NCBI RefSeq assembly: GCF_041903755.1
Contig: NZ_JBBWVE010000015.1
Coordinates: forward strand, 62,001 to 126,000
Origin: Thiocapsa roseilacustris
Lineage (GTDB): Bacteria > Pseudomonadota > Gammaproteobacteria > Chromatiales > Chromatiaceae
DNA: 64,000 bases
Direction: 5' to 3'
A program made the position numbers and the translations under genes. Positions 1-8,934 of this stretch are shown here, in pieces; within the stretch, counting starts at the first letter, position 1; each line of letters starts with the position of its first letter. A model generated the notes under the pieces. That model searched no databases. It had not been told where the DNA came from and saw only the letters and a program-made list of their open reading frames with translations.

Positions 1-1
1 C

Positions 2-142
2 TGGCGGTTCTCGGTCTTCGACCACGCGACCGGCACCTGGCAGGACTCGCCGCTCGCACCGACCGAGGACGACGCCTCGCGGCTGCGCCAAGAGGCATTC
101 AAGGCCCGTTACGAGGCCCTGCAACGCGGACGCGATCACTGA
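2..142 (+). CDS. C-terminal end of an unidentified protein (5' part outside window)
   Basis: An open frame enters at the left edge and stops at TGA 140-142, giving the last 46 residues (start WRFSVFDHATG, end YEALQRGRDH). The tail is charged and helical with no recognisable motif. It ends 7 bases before the ATG of the permease gene, so the two are probably co-transcribed. No function can be assigned from this fragment. Confidence 0.55.
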   Translation, partial: WRFSVFDHATGTWQDSPLAPTEDDASRLRQEAFKARYEALQRGRDH

Positions 143-149
143 CGAGGAC

Positions 150-1937
150 ATGAGCGCCTTGATGCAACTCGGCTGGGAGGGCTGGTTCAGCCTGGGCATC
201 GTGGTGCTCTGCTTCGGGCTTTTCGCCTTCAGCCGCGCCGCACCGGATGTCGTCACCGCCGGGGCACTCACCCTGCTGCTCCTGTTCGGCATCCTGACCC
301 CGACGGAGGCACTGAGCGGTTTCTCCAATCCGGGCATGCTCACCGTCGGCGTGCTCTACGTGGTCGTCACGGGCCTCACCCAGACGGGCGCCGTCGGTTG
401 GATCGGCCCGGGGCTGCTCGGACGTCCGCGCGGACCGACCGATGCGCGGCTGCGCCTGATGTTGCCCGTCGCGGGTCTGAGCGCATTCCTGAACAATACG
501 CCGGTCGTGGCCATCTTTATCCCGGCGGTGCAGGACTGGGCCAAGCGACACCGCCTGGAGCTCTCGCGCCTGCTCATTCCGCTCTCCTACGCCAGCATCG
601 TCGGCGGCACCTGCACCCTGATCGGGACCAGCACCAACCTAGTGGTCAACGGGCTCTATACGGAGCGCCTCGGCGGCGAGGGGCTGGGACTCTTCGAGCC
701 GATCTGGGTCGGCCTGCCCATCACGATCGCGACCCTTGTCTTCATGCTCACGGCGGGACACTGGCTGCTCCCGAAACGGACCTCCGCGGCCGCCAGCTAC
801 GAGGATGTCCGCCAGTACACCTCCGAGATGTTGGTCGAGCCGGGGAGTCCGCTGATCGGCAAGAGTATTGAGGACGCGGGATTACGCCAGCTTCCCGGAT
901 TATTTCTCATCGAGATCGAGCGCGGCGAGCAGGTGATGGCGGCGGTGTCCTCGCAGGAGGTGCTGCAGGCCAACGACAGGCTCGTCTTTGCCGGAATCCT
1001 GGATTCGGTGATGGACCTGCAACGCACGCGCGGCCTGATCCCGGCGACCAATCAGGTCTTCAAGCTCGACGTACCGCGTCCGGGACGCTGTTTCGTCGAG
1101 GCGGTGCTGTCGGATAAATCGCCCTTGGTCGGCAAGAGCGTGCGCGCCGGGCGGTTTCGCAATCGCTACGACGCCGTGATCATCGCGCTGGCGCGCAACG
1201 GCGAGCGGGTCGACCGCAAGATCGGCGATATCGTGCTGGCGCCGGGCGACACCCTCCTGCTCGAGACACGGCCGGACTTCGTGGAGCAGCAGAAGAACTC
1301 GCGCGACTTCCTGCTGGTGAGCCAGATCGGGGATTCGCATCCGCTCAAGCACAAGCACGCGCCGGTCGCCATCGCCATTGTGGTCGCGATGGTCGCCGTC
1401 GTGACCGCGGGTTGGCTCGGCATGCTCGAGGCCGCACTGCTGGCCGCTGGGCTCATGATCCTCACGCGTTGCACCGACAGCCGCACCGCGCGGCGCTCGC
1501 CGGACTGGCAGGTGCTGGTGGTGATCGCGACCTCCTTCGGCATCGGCGCCGCCTTGGAGAAGACGGGCGCGGCCTCGCTGGTGGCCGGCGGTCTGATCGG
1601 GCTGGCAAACGGAGACCCCTGGGTCACGCTCGCCTTGGTTTTTACCGCGACCGCCCTCCTCACCTCGCTTGCGACCAACAACGTGGCCGCGGTGCTGGTG
1701 TTCCCGATCGCCGTGCAGGCGGCTCAAGCCATGGGGGTGTCGCCCGAGCCCTTTATCCTGACCCTGATGGTCGCGGCATCCGCCAGCTTCGCCACCCCCA
1801 TCGGGTATCAGACCAACCTGATGGTGTTCAACGTCGGCGGCTACCGCTTCGGGGACTTCGTGCGGATCGGGGTCCCCTTAACCTTGGTCGTGGGATTGGT
1901 GACGGTCCTGGTCGTGCCCCTCGTCTGGTCCTTTTGA
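150..1937 (+). CDS. SLC13-type anion permease with central TrkA-C (RCK_C) domains
   Basis: A 595-residue inner-membrane protein built as two hydrophobic halves around a soluble middle. The first half (about residues 10-205) holds the motif FLNNTPVVAIFIP and then GTSTNLVVNG, typical of the ion transporter/CitM-like superfamily. Residues about 220-390 look like two RCK_C domains (SPLIGKSIEDAGLR and SPLVGKSVRAGRF begin matching repeats). The second half (about 400-595) repeats the pattern with SLATNNVAAVLVFP and TPIGYQTNLMVFNVGGY. Proteins with this order are usually called SLC13 family permeases; the substrate (sulfate, another divalent anion or a carboxylate) cannot be read from the sequence. 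The ATG at 150 directly follows the previous gene. The gene is followed by repeat-rich DNA. Confidence 0.85.
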   Translation: MSALMQLGWEGWFSLGIVVLCFGLFAFSRAAPDVVTAGALTLLLLFGILTPTEALSGFSNPGMLTVGVLYVVVTGLTQTGAVGWIGPGLLGRPRGPTDARLRLMLPVAGLSAFLNNTPVVAIFIPAVQDWAKRHRLELSRLLIPLSYASIVGGTCTLIGTSTNLVVNGLYTERLGGEGLGLFEPIWVGLPITIATLVFMLTAGHWLLPKRTSAAASYEDVRQYTSEMLVEPGSPLIGKSIEDAGLRQLPGLFLIEIERGEQVMAAVSSQEVLQANDRLVFAGILDSVMDLQRTRGLIPATNQVFKLDVPRPGRCFVEAVLSDKSPLVGKSVRAGRFRNRYDAVIIALARNGERVDRKIGDIVLAPGDTLLLETRPDFVEQQKNSRDFLLVSQIGDSHPLKHKHAPVAIAIVVAMVAVVTAGWLGMLEAALLAAGLMILTRCTDSRTARRSPDWQVLVVIATSFGIGAALEKTGAASLVAGGLIGLANGDPWVTLALVFTATALLTSLATNNVAAVLVFPIAVQAAQAMGVSPEPFILTLMVAASASFATPIGYQTNLMVFNVGGYRFGDFVRIGVPLTLVVGLVTVLVVPLVWSF

Positions 1938-1976
1938 CCAAATGGCCTCGATTACGCAAGAGCAGGCCGGTCAAAC

Positions 1977-2253
1977 CCGTAGGTTGTGCTGACGTCAGGA
2001 AGCACAACATCCGCCGACGGTGGTGCCTCGCACGGCTGCATGATGCCGAGTGTCTTCTTGCTGCCGTCGGGAAAGCGGATGGTGCGGCTGGTCACACCGC
2101 CGCCGAAGTAGCAGTTAGGCGAACTCCGGAAACCTTCATACCAAGGGAGTAGGTTGTGCCGAGCCGTGCGAGGCACAACCAACCGTCGGCGCAAGTTGTG
2201 CTTCCTATCGTCAGCACAACCTACGGGTATGGAAGTTTGCGGAAATCGCCTTA
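1977..2253. repeat. Interspersed GTAGGTTGTGC hairpin repeat, inverted partial copy plus full copy
   Basis: Positions about 2119-2253 match 44240-44375 almost base for base, from CTCCGGAAACCTTCAT through GTAGGTTGTGCCGAGCCGTG and TCAGCACAACCTACGGGTATG to GAAATCGCCTTA. The unit can fold, because it starts GTAGGTTGTGC and later reads GCACAACCTAC. Positions about 1977-2042 are a diverged copy on the opposite strand (CCCGTAGGTTGTGCTGACG). A shorter piece sits at 49511-49545. No coding function is apparent. Confidence 0.8.
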
Positions 2254-2280
2254 GCCTTCTTGACGACGGTTCTGCCGGGC

Positions 2281-2325
2281 TGATCCCATCCAGAAACATC
2301 GCATACCGCGCTGAGCGCGGTTTAG
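2281..2325. repeat. Partial TAAACCGCG-family repeat
   Basis: TGATCCCATCCAGAAACATC, then GCATACCGCGCTGAGCGCGG and TTTAG, matches the 3' end of the larger repeat at 8043-8086 with few changes. It lies about 60 bases upstream of mepA. Confidence 0.7.
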
Positions 2326-2384
2326 GAGCTATCCGCGTATCATGCGCCGCAGTCTCTTTAGCTGGAAGTCGTTCAGGAGAAGCC

Positions 2385-3254
2385 ATGACCCGGATCACTC
2401 AGGTCCGCGAGCTCGGACCCGCACTCGCCCTCTGCATCGTCGGCACGCTGCTCCTTGTTGCGGCGCAGAATAGCCAAGCAACGCCTTGGGCCGCGGTCGC
2501 AGCGCCGAGCAGCGGGCCGCCGGAGGTGATCGGCGGCGTATCCAATGGCTGCATCGGCGGTGCCGATCCGCTGCTGGAGACCGGACCCGGTTACGTGAGC
2601 ATCCGTCGTCATCGCAATCGCTACTACGGTCACCCTGATCTTCTGCGTTTCGTCGAAGACATGGGGCGCGCCCAGCAGGCGCGCGGCGAGCGTCTTATCA
2701 TGATCGGCGATCTGAGTCAGCCGCGCGGCGGGCGCATGCCATCCTCCCATCGCAGCCATCAGAACGGGTTGGATGTGGATATCTGGTTCACGCTGGCGGA
2801 CTCCCCTGCCGCGGCCCGGCGTATGATGGACGATCGCTCCGATCCACAGAGTATGGTGCAAGCCGGCGGGCGCTCGGTCAGCGCGGCTTGGGGGCCGGCC
2901 CAGAGCAGTCTGATCGAGACGGCCGCACGCCATCCGGATGTCGATAGGATCTTCGTCAACGCGGCGATCAAACAGGCTCTGTGTCAAAACAGCGGCGGCG
3001 CCGATCGGGATTGGCTCCGCAAGATCCGCCCCTGGTGGAAGCACGATGCGCATTTTCATGTGCGGTTGCGCTGCCCGGCCCGAAGCCCGGATTGCGAGTC
3101 ACAAGCCGCGCTGACCGGCGACGACGGCTGCGGGGCGGACCTAGCCTGGTGGCTGAGCGACGAGGCACTCAAGCCCTCGAAGGGCGGCGGCAGCGCGGCG
3201 AAGCCCGAGCCACGTATGCCGCAAGCGTGCAGCGCGGTCCTGCGCGATTTCTGA
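2385..3254 (+). CDS. mepA: Penicillin-insensitive murein endopeptidase
   Basis: A 289-residue exported zinc endopeptidase that cuts D-alanyl-meso-diaminopimelyl cross-links in peptidoglycan. The N terminus has a hydrophobic signal segment (about residues 10-28). The catalytic core shows SSHRSHQNGLDVDIW, carrying the His and Asp zinc ligands, and KHDAHFHVRLRCP near residue 220, the second metal motif of the MepA/LAS group. The ATG at 2385 is chosen because CAGGAGA lies just upstream and it places the signal peptide at the N terminus; the frame is open further 5' but runs through repeat DNA. The C-terminal tail (KGGGSAAKPEPRMPQACSA) is low-complexity. Confidence 0.9.
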   Translation: MTRITQVRELGPALALCIVGTLLLVAAQNSQATPWAAVAAPSSGPPEVIGGVSNGCIGGADPLLETGPGYVSIRRHRNRYYGHPDLLRFVEDMGRAQQARGERLIMIGDLSQPRGGRMPSSHRSHQNGLDVDIWFTLADSPAAARRMMDDRSDPQSMVQAGGRSVSAAWGPAQSSLIETAARHPDVDRIFVNAAIKQALCQNSGGADRDWLRKIRPWWKHDAHFHVRLRCPARSPDCESQAALTGDDGCGADLAWWLSDEALKPSKGGGSAAKPEPRMPQACSAVLRDF

Positions 3255-3347
3255 TCGCCGAACCCGTCATCTGCTCGCCCGTCCGGTGAATCGGCGAGCG
3301 AGCGCATTCCAACGTCTTTCGTTGCGAACTTTGCGCCTTTGCGTTTC

Positions 3348-3740
3348 TCAATCGCTCGGCGTGACGGCCCGACGCAAGGCCGCCTCGACCCGCGCCGGCG
3401 CGATCGGAAAGGCGATCGCCTCGAAAACCGGAAAGCGCGCGGTCATGGCGTCGAGCTTGTGTCGGTATTCACTTTGGTAGAAGCAAATCACCTTGACCTC
3501 GGGATGTCGCTGCAAGCGTGCCATCAGCGTCTCGAGGTTGCTGGTGCGATCGCGAAAGTCGGACTGGAAGTTGTATTCGGCGACGATCACGTCCGGAATA
3601 TAGCGCTTGAGGGCCGCCTGCGCCTTGCGCTGCGAGGCGACCACCTCGACCTCGAATCCCAGGTTGCGGTAAAGCGTGGTCAAGTTGGGGTAGCCGCCGA
3701 GCTCGACGATGGCCAGGAGGGTTGGGGCCAGATTGCTCAT
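3348..3740 (-). CDS. Small receiver-like protein of unknown function
   Basis: A 130-residue soluble protein beginning MSNLAPTLLAIVELGGYPNL. Its alternating strands and helices, with PDVIVAEYNF at the end of the third strand and an AFPIAPARVEAAL ending, resemble a CheY-type receiver fold. The usual phospho-acceptor Asp is replaced in the AEYNF segment, so phosphorylation is doubtful. Its start ATG overlaps the stop of the upstream oxygenase gene (TGATG), so the two are translationally coupled and probably share a task. The partner and signal are unknown. Confidence 0.6.
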   Translation of the reverse strand: MSNLAPTLLAIVELGGYPNLTTLYRNLGFEVEVVASQRKAQAALKRYIPDVIVAEYNFQSDFRDRTSNLETLMARLQRHPEVKVICFYQSEYRHKLDAMTARFPVFEAIAFPIAPARVEAALRRAVTPSD

Positions 3741-4351
3741 CAGGCGAAGACCACCCAGGTGGTGGCGATGTATTTCACGCCGGTCCGGATGACTGCCGCC
3801 CGGTGCTCGTGGGTCCAGAAGGGCGGAAAGAGGACGAGCTTGCCGCGCTCGGGACGGACGGAGACATCTTGATAGAGGAACTCGGTCTCCCCGCCCGGCC
3901 CCGGTACGTCGTTCAGATACCACAGCGCCACCAACTGGCGTTGACTCAGCTCATGACTGCCGCCGTCGACGTGCCAGTGATAATACTCGCCGGGTCTGTA
4001 GCGCTGGACCTGGTAACCTTCGTCCTTGAAGGGCCCTTTGAAATAGGGGTAGGTCTCGCGAAATTCCTTGATCGCGGCAGCGAGCGAGCCGAAAAACATC
4101 TGGTCGACATCCTTCCAATCCGGCTTGTTGCTCACGACCAGATCCGTGGTGCGCTTCACGCCCGGATCCTCGGTGCGAAGCTGCCCGACCCGCCCGGCAT
4201 ACTGGTATTCGGGCTGGGCCTCGAAACGCTCGATCACGGCGTCGCAGAAGACGGGCGGAAGCGCCAATGGCCGCTCGAAGATGAAGCTCCCGGCCTTCAC
4301 CTCGCGGATCGTGGGCAACGGTGGCAGGGTACGTTCGACGGCGAAGGTCAT
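3740..4351 (-). CDS. 2-oxoglutarate/Fe(II)-dependent oxygenase (prolyl 4-hydroxylase type)
   Basis: A 203-residue protein with the double-stranded beta-helix signature of 2OG-Fe(II) dioxygenases. HWHVDGG carries the HxD iron ligands (His127, Asp129); FWTHEHRAAVIRTGVKY carries the distal His (181 or 183) and the basic residue that would bind 2-oxoglutarate. Family members hydroxylate protein or small-molecule substrates; the substrate here is unknown. The start at MTFAVERTLPPLP is preferred over an in-frame ATG 63 bases upstream because the domain begins there. The stop overlaps the next gene. Confidence 0.82.
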   Translation of the reverse strand: MTFAVERTLPPLPTIREVKAGSFIFERPLALPPVFCDAVIERFEAQPEYQYAGRVGQLRTEDPGVKRTTDLVVSNKPDWKDVDQMFFGSLAAAIKEFRETYPYFKGPFKDEGYQVQRYRPGEYYHWHVDGGSHELSQRQLVALWYLNDVPGPGGETEFLYQDVSVRPERGKLVLFPPFWTHEHRAAVIRTGVKYIATTWVVFA

Positions 4352-4916
4352 GGCGGCTGAGTCGGCTCTTGAGTGTGACGGACTATTGTCCGGACCCGAT
4401 GCGGGCAAGGTCAAACCCCAAGCGGCGGGCGAGCATCCCGATCGGGCGGCTCGCAGGCCGCACGCATCGACGGGAAGTCGAGCGGCAGGACTCCACGGTC
4501 CGGGAAGTCCTCGCCGATATTCACCCGCAAGCTTGAGTCGGGGATCGGCGATGCGATATGGGGGACTTCGGGCATCGGTGTGGCCGACGCTCCGGTTCGA
4601 GATCGGACTCGTGTGCGATCGGCCGCGGATTGTGCGCTCGACGCCCGCGGCATTTCAACCGACACCCGGCCGGTCTTTACCGTCGATCAGTTTCCAAGAT
4701 CTCTCACGGAGACACGGAGAGCACGGAGGATTCGAGATCTTTCTGTCGTGCCCTCCGTGTCTCCGTGAGAGGAATCGCGAGCTGGAACCAGTGGGCCAGC
4801 GTCAACTAATCGGTGGCAAGCGGCCGTTCGATTGGCATCGAGATCGTGGATATGTTTGAGACAGACACTCGGACGCCAGCCGTGCCGACCCAAACCGACC
4901 GATCGCAGTCCCTCCC
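4352..4916. other. Intergenic region without a supported gene
   Basis: This 565-base gap between the oxygenase (minus strand) and the transporter (plus strand) contains only short frames with atypical composition. The one clear structure is the hairpin repeat at 4701-4771. No promoter stands out. Confidence 0.5.
4701..4771. repeat. CTCACGGAGAC hairpin repeat, copy 1
   Basis: CTCTCACGGAGACACGGAGA at the left pairs with TCTCCGTGAGAG at the right, with TTCGAGATCTTTCTG in the loop. The same arrangement occurs at 39387-39465, 48796-48883 and 61265-61334. The flank GTTTCCAAGAT is shared with the 39.4 kb copy. Confidence 0.85.
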
Positions 4917-5870
4917 GTGCAACTGACCCGGCGGCATCGCCTCGCGGACTGGGTCATGCTGCTGTCGCTGACCCTGATGTGGGGTACCTCTTTTCTCCTG
5001 ACCAAGATTGCGGTCGGTGGCCTACCGCCCGATCTGGTCGTGGCGGGACGTTTGGTCGTGGCCGCAACGCTGCTTGTCCCCGCAGCCTGGATGCTCGCGA
5101 CCCGGCCGGTCGGCGGCGCGCGGCTCTGGATCTTCTACGTCCTGATCGCCGTATTCGGCAACGTCCTGCCCTTTTCCTTGATCTCTTGGGGCCAGACCTT
5201 TATCGACAGCGGTCTGGCCGGGATCCTGATGGCCGTGATGCCGTTGGCGACACTGGGACTCGCCCACTTCCTGGTGCCCGGCGAGCATCTGACACGCTAT
5301 CGCGCGGCTGGTTTTGTCTTGGGGTTTGCCGGTGTCGTCGTGCTCGTCGGCCCGGACGCCTTCTCGGATCTCGCCAACGGGCAAGGGCACCTGCTGCCGA
5401 TGCTGGCGGTGCTGGGCGGGGCCATCAGCTACGCCGTCTCCTCGATCCTGGCGCGTCTTCGGCCGGCGAGCGATGCGCTCTTCAGCGCAGCCTCCACCAT
5501 CTCGCTGGCGTCGCTGATGATGGTGCCGATCCTCTTCATGACCGGGGATGTCGTCGGGGGTGGCGGATTACAGGTCGTCCCGGAGACACCGCACCTGATC
5601 GCGGTCGCGCTGCTCGGCGTCTTTGCGACCGCGATCGCGACCATCGTCTATTTCAGACTGGTGAAATCGGCCGGTCCCTCGTTCGTCTCTCAGCTGAACT
5701 ACCTGATCCCGCTCTGGGCGGTCGGCGTCGGGATGCTCTTCCTCGGCGAGGAGCCCGAGCCGAATCATCTCTACGCGCTCGGTCTCATCCTCTGCGGCAT
5801 ACTGGTCACCCAATTGGAACGCCGCGGCACCGCGCCAGCGCGAGATCCGGCTCCGCGTCGGTCGGGGTAG
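4917..5870 (+). CDS. EamA/DMT-superfamily transporter
   Basis: A 317-residue inner-membrane protein with about ten hydrophobic segments arranged as two EamA repeats (roughly residues 12-145 and 160-300). Motifs typical of the drug/metabolite transporter family are visible: LMWGTSFLLTKIAVGG in helix 1, LISWGQTFIDSGLAGIL, and FLGEEPEPNHLYALGLILCG near the C terminus. The substrate is unknown; family members export amino acids, metabolites or drugs. The best start is GTG at 4917. The gene stands alone, with repeat DNA on both sides. Confidence 0.85.
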   Translation: MQLTRRHRLADWVMLLSLTLMWGTSFLLTKIAVGGLPPDLVVAGRLVVAATLLVPAAWMLATRPVGGARLWIFYVLIAVFGNVLPFSLISWGQTFIDSGLAGILMAVMPLATLGLAHFLVPGEHLTRYRAAGFVLGFAGVVVLVGPDAFSDLANGQGHLLPMLAVLGGAISYAVSSILARLRPASDALFSAASTISLASLMMVPILFMTGDVVGGGGLQVVPETPHLIAVALLGVFATAIATIVYFRLVKSAGPSFVSQLNYLIPLWAVGVGMLFLGEEPEPNHLYALGLILCGILVTQLERRGTAPARDPAPRRSG

Positions 5871-5880
5871 GTCGGGATAG

Positions 5881-5915
5881 AGTGGTTAGTGGTTAGTGGT
5901 TAGTGGTTAGTGGTG
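5881..5915. repeat. Tandem heptamer (GTGGTTA)n
   Basis: About five copies of GTGGTTA in a row directly downstream of the transporter gene. Noncoding. A comparable heptamer array (AGCTGAT)n lies at 34499-34527. Confidence 0.8.
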
Positions 5916-5981
5916 AGGTGATTTCCGGAAAAGGATCTACCGGCAGAGGCCGAACCAGGAAAAGTGGCCGAAGGCTCTACT

Positions 5982-6038
5982 CGTTGTCGTTGTCGTTGTC
6001 GTTGTCGTCCGGAATCCGATGACGACAACGACAACGAA
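5982..6038. repeat. CGTTGTC/GACAACG hairpin repeat, copy 1
   Basis: A run of GTTGTC hexamers (CGTTGTCGTTGTCGTTGTCG) is followed after a short loop by GACGACAACGACAACG, forming a strong hairpin. A second copy lies at 40621-40677, between the TorD-type chaperone and moaA. Confidence 0.8.
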
Positions 6039-6106
6039 ACGTTCCGCAACGGTTTCGCTCGAGACTCACGGCGTCAGGGGCTCCATCCCTTGCGGAGACA
6101 TCGGAC

Positions 6107-6661
6107 TCACTCGAACAGATCGCGGAAGGCCTTGGAGAAACGCTTGTAGGCATCCCATCCGTCCTTGTCCATGACCTGATCGATGACCCAGCGGTTCTCC
6201 TCGCTCGGACCCATCAGGGACTGGATCTCGAATCCGAGATGGCGCAGGAAGGCGTAGCTCGGACCATCGTCGGCGAATTGGTAATCGGCATACTCGCCCG
6301 AGCGTGCGTTGAGCCGGGCGATGAAGGGTCCGCCGTAGTCGCCCGGACCCAGCAGGTCCTGCGTGTTGTCCTGCACATGCTCGAAGACCTTCTTCGCGAA
6401 GGCGGTGATCAGGGTGCGGCGGTCCTCGTCCTCCAACATGCCGTGCGACATGCGATCCGCGATCTGGATCAGGAAGACCAGGTACTCCTCGATCACGTCC
6501 AGGCGTTGACGATCGCTCTCGTAGACGAAACGCTCGCAGTGCAGATTGATCGCCTTGTCCACGGCGATCCGCCAGGCGATAAAGGCCAACGCACTCGCGA
6601 TCTCCGGGAGCGAGCGCTCCTGATCATCGTTCCACCAATGACTCTTGATACGTAATGCCAC
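6107..6661 (-). CDS. Conserved hypothetical soluble protein, 184 aa
   Basis: Not recognised. Starts (GTG) with ALRIKSHWWNDDQERSLPEI and is largely helical, rich in Asp, Glu and Arg, with no membrane segment and no Cys cluster. The GTG at 6661 is chosen because CAGGAGTCGGAC precedes it at good spacing and the sequence further upstream is low-quality. It is transcribed divergently from the Sfum_1244-like gene at 6790 across a 128-base gap, so the two may share a control region. Confidence 0.65.
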   Translation of the reverse strand: MALRIKSHWWNDDQERSLPEIASALAFIAWRIAVDKAINLHCERFVYESDRQRLDVIEEYLVFLIQIADRMSHGMLEDEDRRTLITAFAKKVFEHVQDNTQDLLGPGDYGGPFIARLNARSGEYADYQFADDGPSYAFLRHLGFEIQSLMGPSEENRWVIDQVMDKDGWDAYKRFSKAFRDLFE

Positions 6662-6789
6662 GTCCGACTCCTGTTTCGCGACTTGTTTGGACCGACGCCG
6701 CCCCGAGATTTGGAAAGGCGGCGCGAAGCTGATAGCTTGATGTCCTAGTATTCTACTCAGAAAATCCCCTTCCGGCTCGAGGTGTAGAG

Positions 6790-7896
6790 ATGCCGAATCC
6801 TGCAATCAGCGCGCTGGCCGAGGCCGTGCAGTACAACTGTCACATCTCGGACGCGCGCCACGGCGCCGATGACTCGCTCTGCATCTACCTCATGAAGATG
6901 CGGGAATACTTCCGCTGGGAAAAGCACCTCCCTTATGGTGTGTCCTTGGAGCGCGGGCAAGTCGGCGAGTGGCTTCAAGCGCGCGAGCAACTCTGGGAAG
7001 AGCTCGAAGAGGCAGAGATGCGGCCCATCGAGATCGACGGCCAGCGCTACGACCCCTTCGACGCGGAGGCCATCAACAGCCGACTCGCCCCGCTCGGTTT
7101 GGTCTACAGCGGCGGGCTCGGCAACCGTGCCAAACCGCACTTCGTTCTCGGCGCGCTCGAGCAACTCCGCTCGAGCGAAGGTTATTCGGTCATCGTGGTC
7201 GCCGACGAGTATGCTCGGGACCTGACCGCACCGCCAGCCATGACCCTGGGTCGCACCATCGTCGTGCGGCGCGAGTCCCTGCGGCGCTACTTATGGGAGA
7301 AGCTCGAAGGCTGGCGCTGGCACCGTCCCGACAACGCGCTCGGACGCGCCTTCGCCTGCTACGACTTCGAGGGCGCACTCGAGGCGTCGCTCGACGCCAT
7401 GACCGAGCGCGAGATCAAGGCGCTGCTGCTGCACGAGCAAGGCGAGTACGAGGCAGGACAGCGGCTTGGAGAGGAGTGGAATCCCATGCTGGCGGCGCTC
7501 GTCAACACACCTGCCGAGCTCATGGCCCGTGCGGTGCGCGACCATCTTGCCGATTGTCTCGTGACCCTGCCGACACTGGCCAAGGCGCGCGAGCCGGCCT
7601 CGCTGCACTTCTATATCGGCACCCTCACCGGCATGCGTCTGCATCTTTTTCCGGCGCTGCGCGACGCCTATGCGACCTGGCAGGAGACCGACGCGATAGA
7701 CGCGTTCGCGCGACTCGCGGATCAAGGTCGCGCCCATTGGGAGCGGGTCGCCGAGGAGATGCTCAGGCTTTACCGTCGACACGGCGGCGAGACGCCCCGG
7801 GCAATCCACGCCGAGGGACCGGATGAAAACCCGGAAGGGAGCCCGGAGGCCGTCGCGGACGCGATCAGGCATCTGGTCGAATCACATCGACTCTAA
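6790..7896 (+). CDS. Sfum_1244-family-like conserved protein
   Basis: A 368-residue soluble protein. The N-terminal stretch AVQYNCHISDARHGADDSLC, then IYLMKMREYFRWE, matches what I recall of the Sfum_1244 family, a conserved group of unknown function; that assignment is from memory. The middle region contains VYSGGLGNRAKPHFVLG, and the C-terminal half is mostly helical and acidic. The ATG at 6790 has a GAGGTGTAGAG ribosome-binding region. The TAA stop is also the first three bases of a TAAACCGCG repeat. Biochemical role unknown. Confidence 0.72.
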   Translation: MPNPAISALAEAVQYNCHISDARHGADDSLCIYLMKMREYFRWEKHLPYGVSLERGQVGEWLQAREQLWEELEEAEMRPIEIDGQRYDPFDAEAINSRLAPLGLVYSGGLGNRAKPHFVLGALEQLRSSEGYSVIVVADEYARDLTAPPAMTLGRTIVVRRESLRRYLWEKLEGWRWHRPDNALGRAFACYDFEGALEASLDAMTEREIKALLLHEQGEYEAGQRLGEEWNPMLAALVNTPAELMARAVRDHLADCLVTLPTLAKAREPASLHFYIGTLTGMRLHLFPALRDAYATWQETDAIDAFARLADQGRAHWERVAEEMLRLYRRHGGETPRAIHAEGPDENPEGSPEAVADAIRHLVESHRL

Positions 7897-8086
7897 ACCG
7901 CGTCCAGAGCGAGATGCTAACTTTCGAGTGAGCTCGAAGTTTGGTGAATCCACGACCCTTAGCGGGGAACGCGGTTTAAAATTTTATATTTTTTAATACT
8001 TTAAACCGCGCCGGCTCCGGCGGTTCTGAAATCCGCCGAGGCCGATCCCATCCAAAAACATCGCATACCGCACTGGGCGCGGTTTA
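7894..8086. repeat. TAAACCGCG-family composite repeat, copy at 7.9 kb
   Basis: Begins with the TAA stop of the preceding gene (TAAACCGCGTCCAGAGCGAG), reaches GAACGCGGTTTAAAATTT, crosses an AT-rich spacer (TTTTATATTTTTTAATAC) to TTTAAACCGCGCC, and ends GCATACCGCACTGGGCGCGG TTTAG. Arms of the form TAAACCGCG and CGCGGTTTA repeat in opposite orientations. Related units: 2281-2325, 15366-15562 and 38032-38162. The rest of the gap, up to ccmA at 8308, shows no gene. Confidence 0.85.
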
Positions 8087-8307
8087 GCACCGGCGCGCGG
8101 AATCCGCAGACGGCCCGGCCGAACATCCGCCCGCGCGAGGCGATCCTGCCGGAAGTCGGTCTCGGCGCGGTTGTGGAATCCGTACCCAGCGTATATGGTT
8201 GCTCGCCGGCCTCGGCCGGAGACAGACAAGAAGCGGACTCAACCAGATCCGCATTGCGATCGAGCGCCCGTCGCGTTCGGATTCATACAGGGAACCCCTT
8301 CGTTTCG

Positions 8308-8928
8308 ATGTTATTAGAGGTGACACAGCTCGAATGCCGGCGCGGCGACCGCATGCTGTTCTCCGGACTGGACTTCGCCGTCGCGGGGGGCACCCTCCTG
8401 CACGTGCGGGGCGCGAACGGCAGCGGCAAGACGACGCTCCTGCGCTCCTTGTGCGGGCTGTTCACGCCGGACTCGGGCGAGATCCGCTGGAACGGCGAGT
8501 CGACACGTCGTCTCGGCGAGGACTATCGGCGCGACCTGCTGTACTTCGGCCATTTGAACGGCATCAAGGCCGACCTGACGGGTATCGAGAATCTCCGTGT
8601 CGCCGCGACCTTGGACGGAGACCGCGTCGACGATTCCGCGATCTGGGCGGCTTTGGCGCGAATCGGCCTAGTCGGTTTCGAGGATCTGCCCACGCGCATG
8701 CTGTCGCAGGGCCAGAAAAAGCGCGTGGCCTTGGCGCGGCTGATTCTGAGCAATGCGCCGCTCTGGGTCCTCGACGAGCCCTTCACCGCCTTGGATGTCG
8801 GCGCCGTGGATCTGCTGGAGATCCTCATCGCCGAGCATGTGGCTCACGCGGGCATCGTCGTACTGACGACTCACCAGGAGGTCGGTCTGACCTCCGGTCA
8901 GGTCGAATGCCTTCAACTCGGGAGCTGA
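8308..8928 (+). CDS. ccmA: Heme exporter ATP-binding protein CcmA
   Basis: A 206-residue cytoplasmic ATPase of the CcmABCD complex, which releases heme-loaded CcmE for cytochrome c maturation. Walker A is GANGSGKTT (residues 35-43), the ABC signature is LSQGQKKRVALARL, and Walker B is WVLDEPF. The start at ATG 8308 fits the family length; the frame is open upstream but has no family similarity. It is first in a nine-gene operon ccmABCDEFGHI; ccmB follows after 6 bases. Confidence 0.95.
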   Translation: MLLEVTQLECRRGDRMLFSGLDFAVAGGTLLHVRGANGSGKTTLLRSLCGLFTPDSGEIRWNGESTRRLGEDYRRDLLYFGHLNGIKADLTGIENLRVAATLDGDRVDDSAIWAALARIGLVGFEDLPTRMLSQGQKKRVALARLILSNAPLWVLDEPFTALDVGAVDLLEILIAEHVAHAGIVVLTTHQEVGLTSGQVECLQLGS

Positions 8929-8934
8929 CGGACC

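Noticed and set aside
4411..4665. Small minus-strand gene of 84 codons
   Set aside because: No ribosome site, no family pattern and partly low-complexity sequence; not supported.
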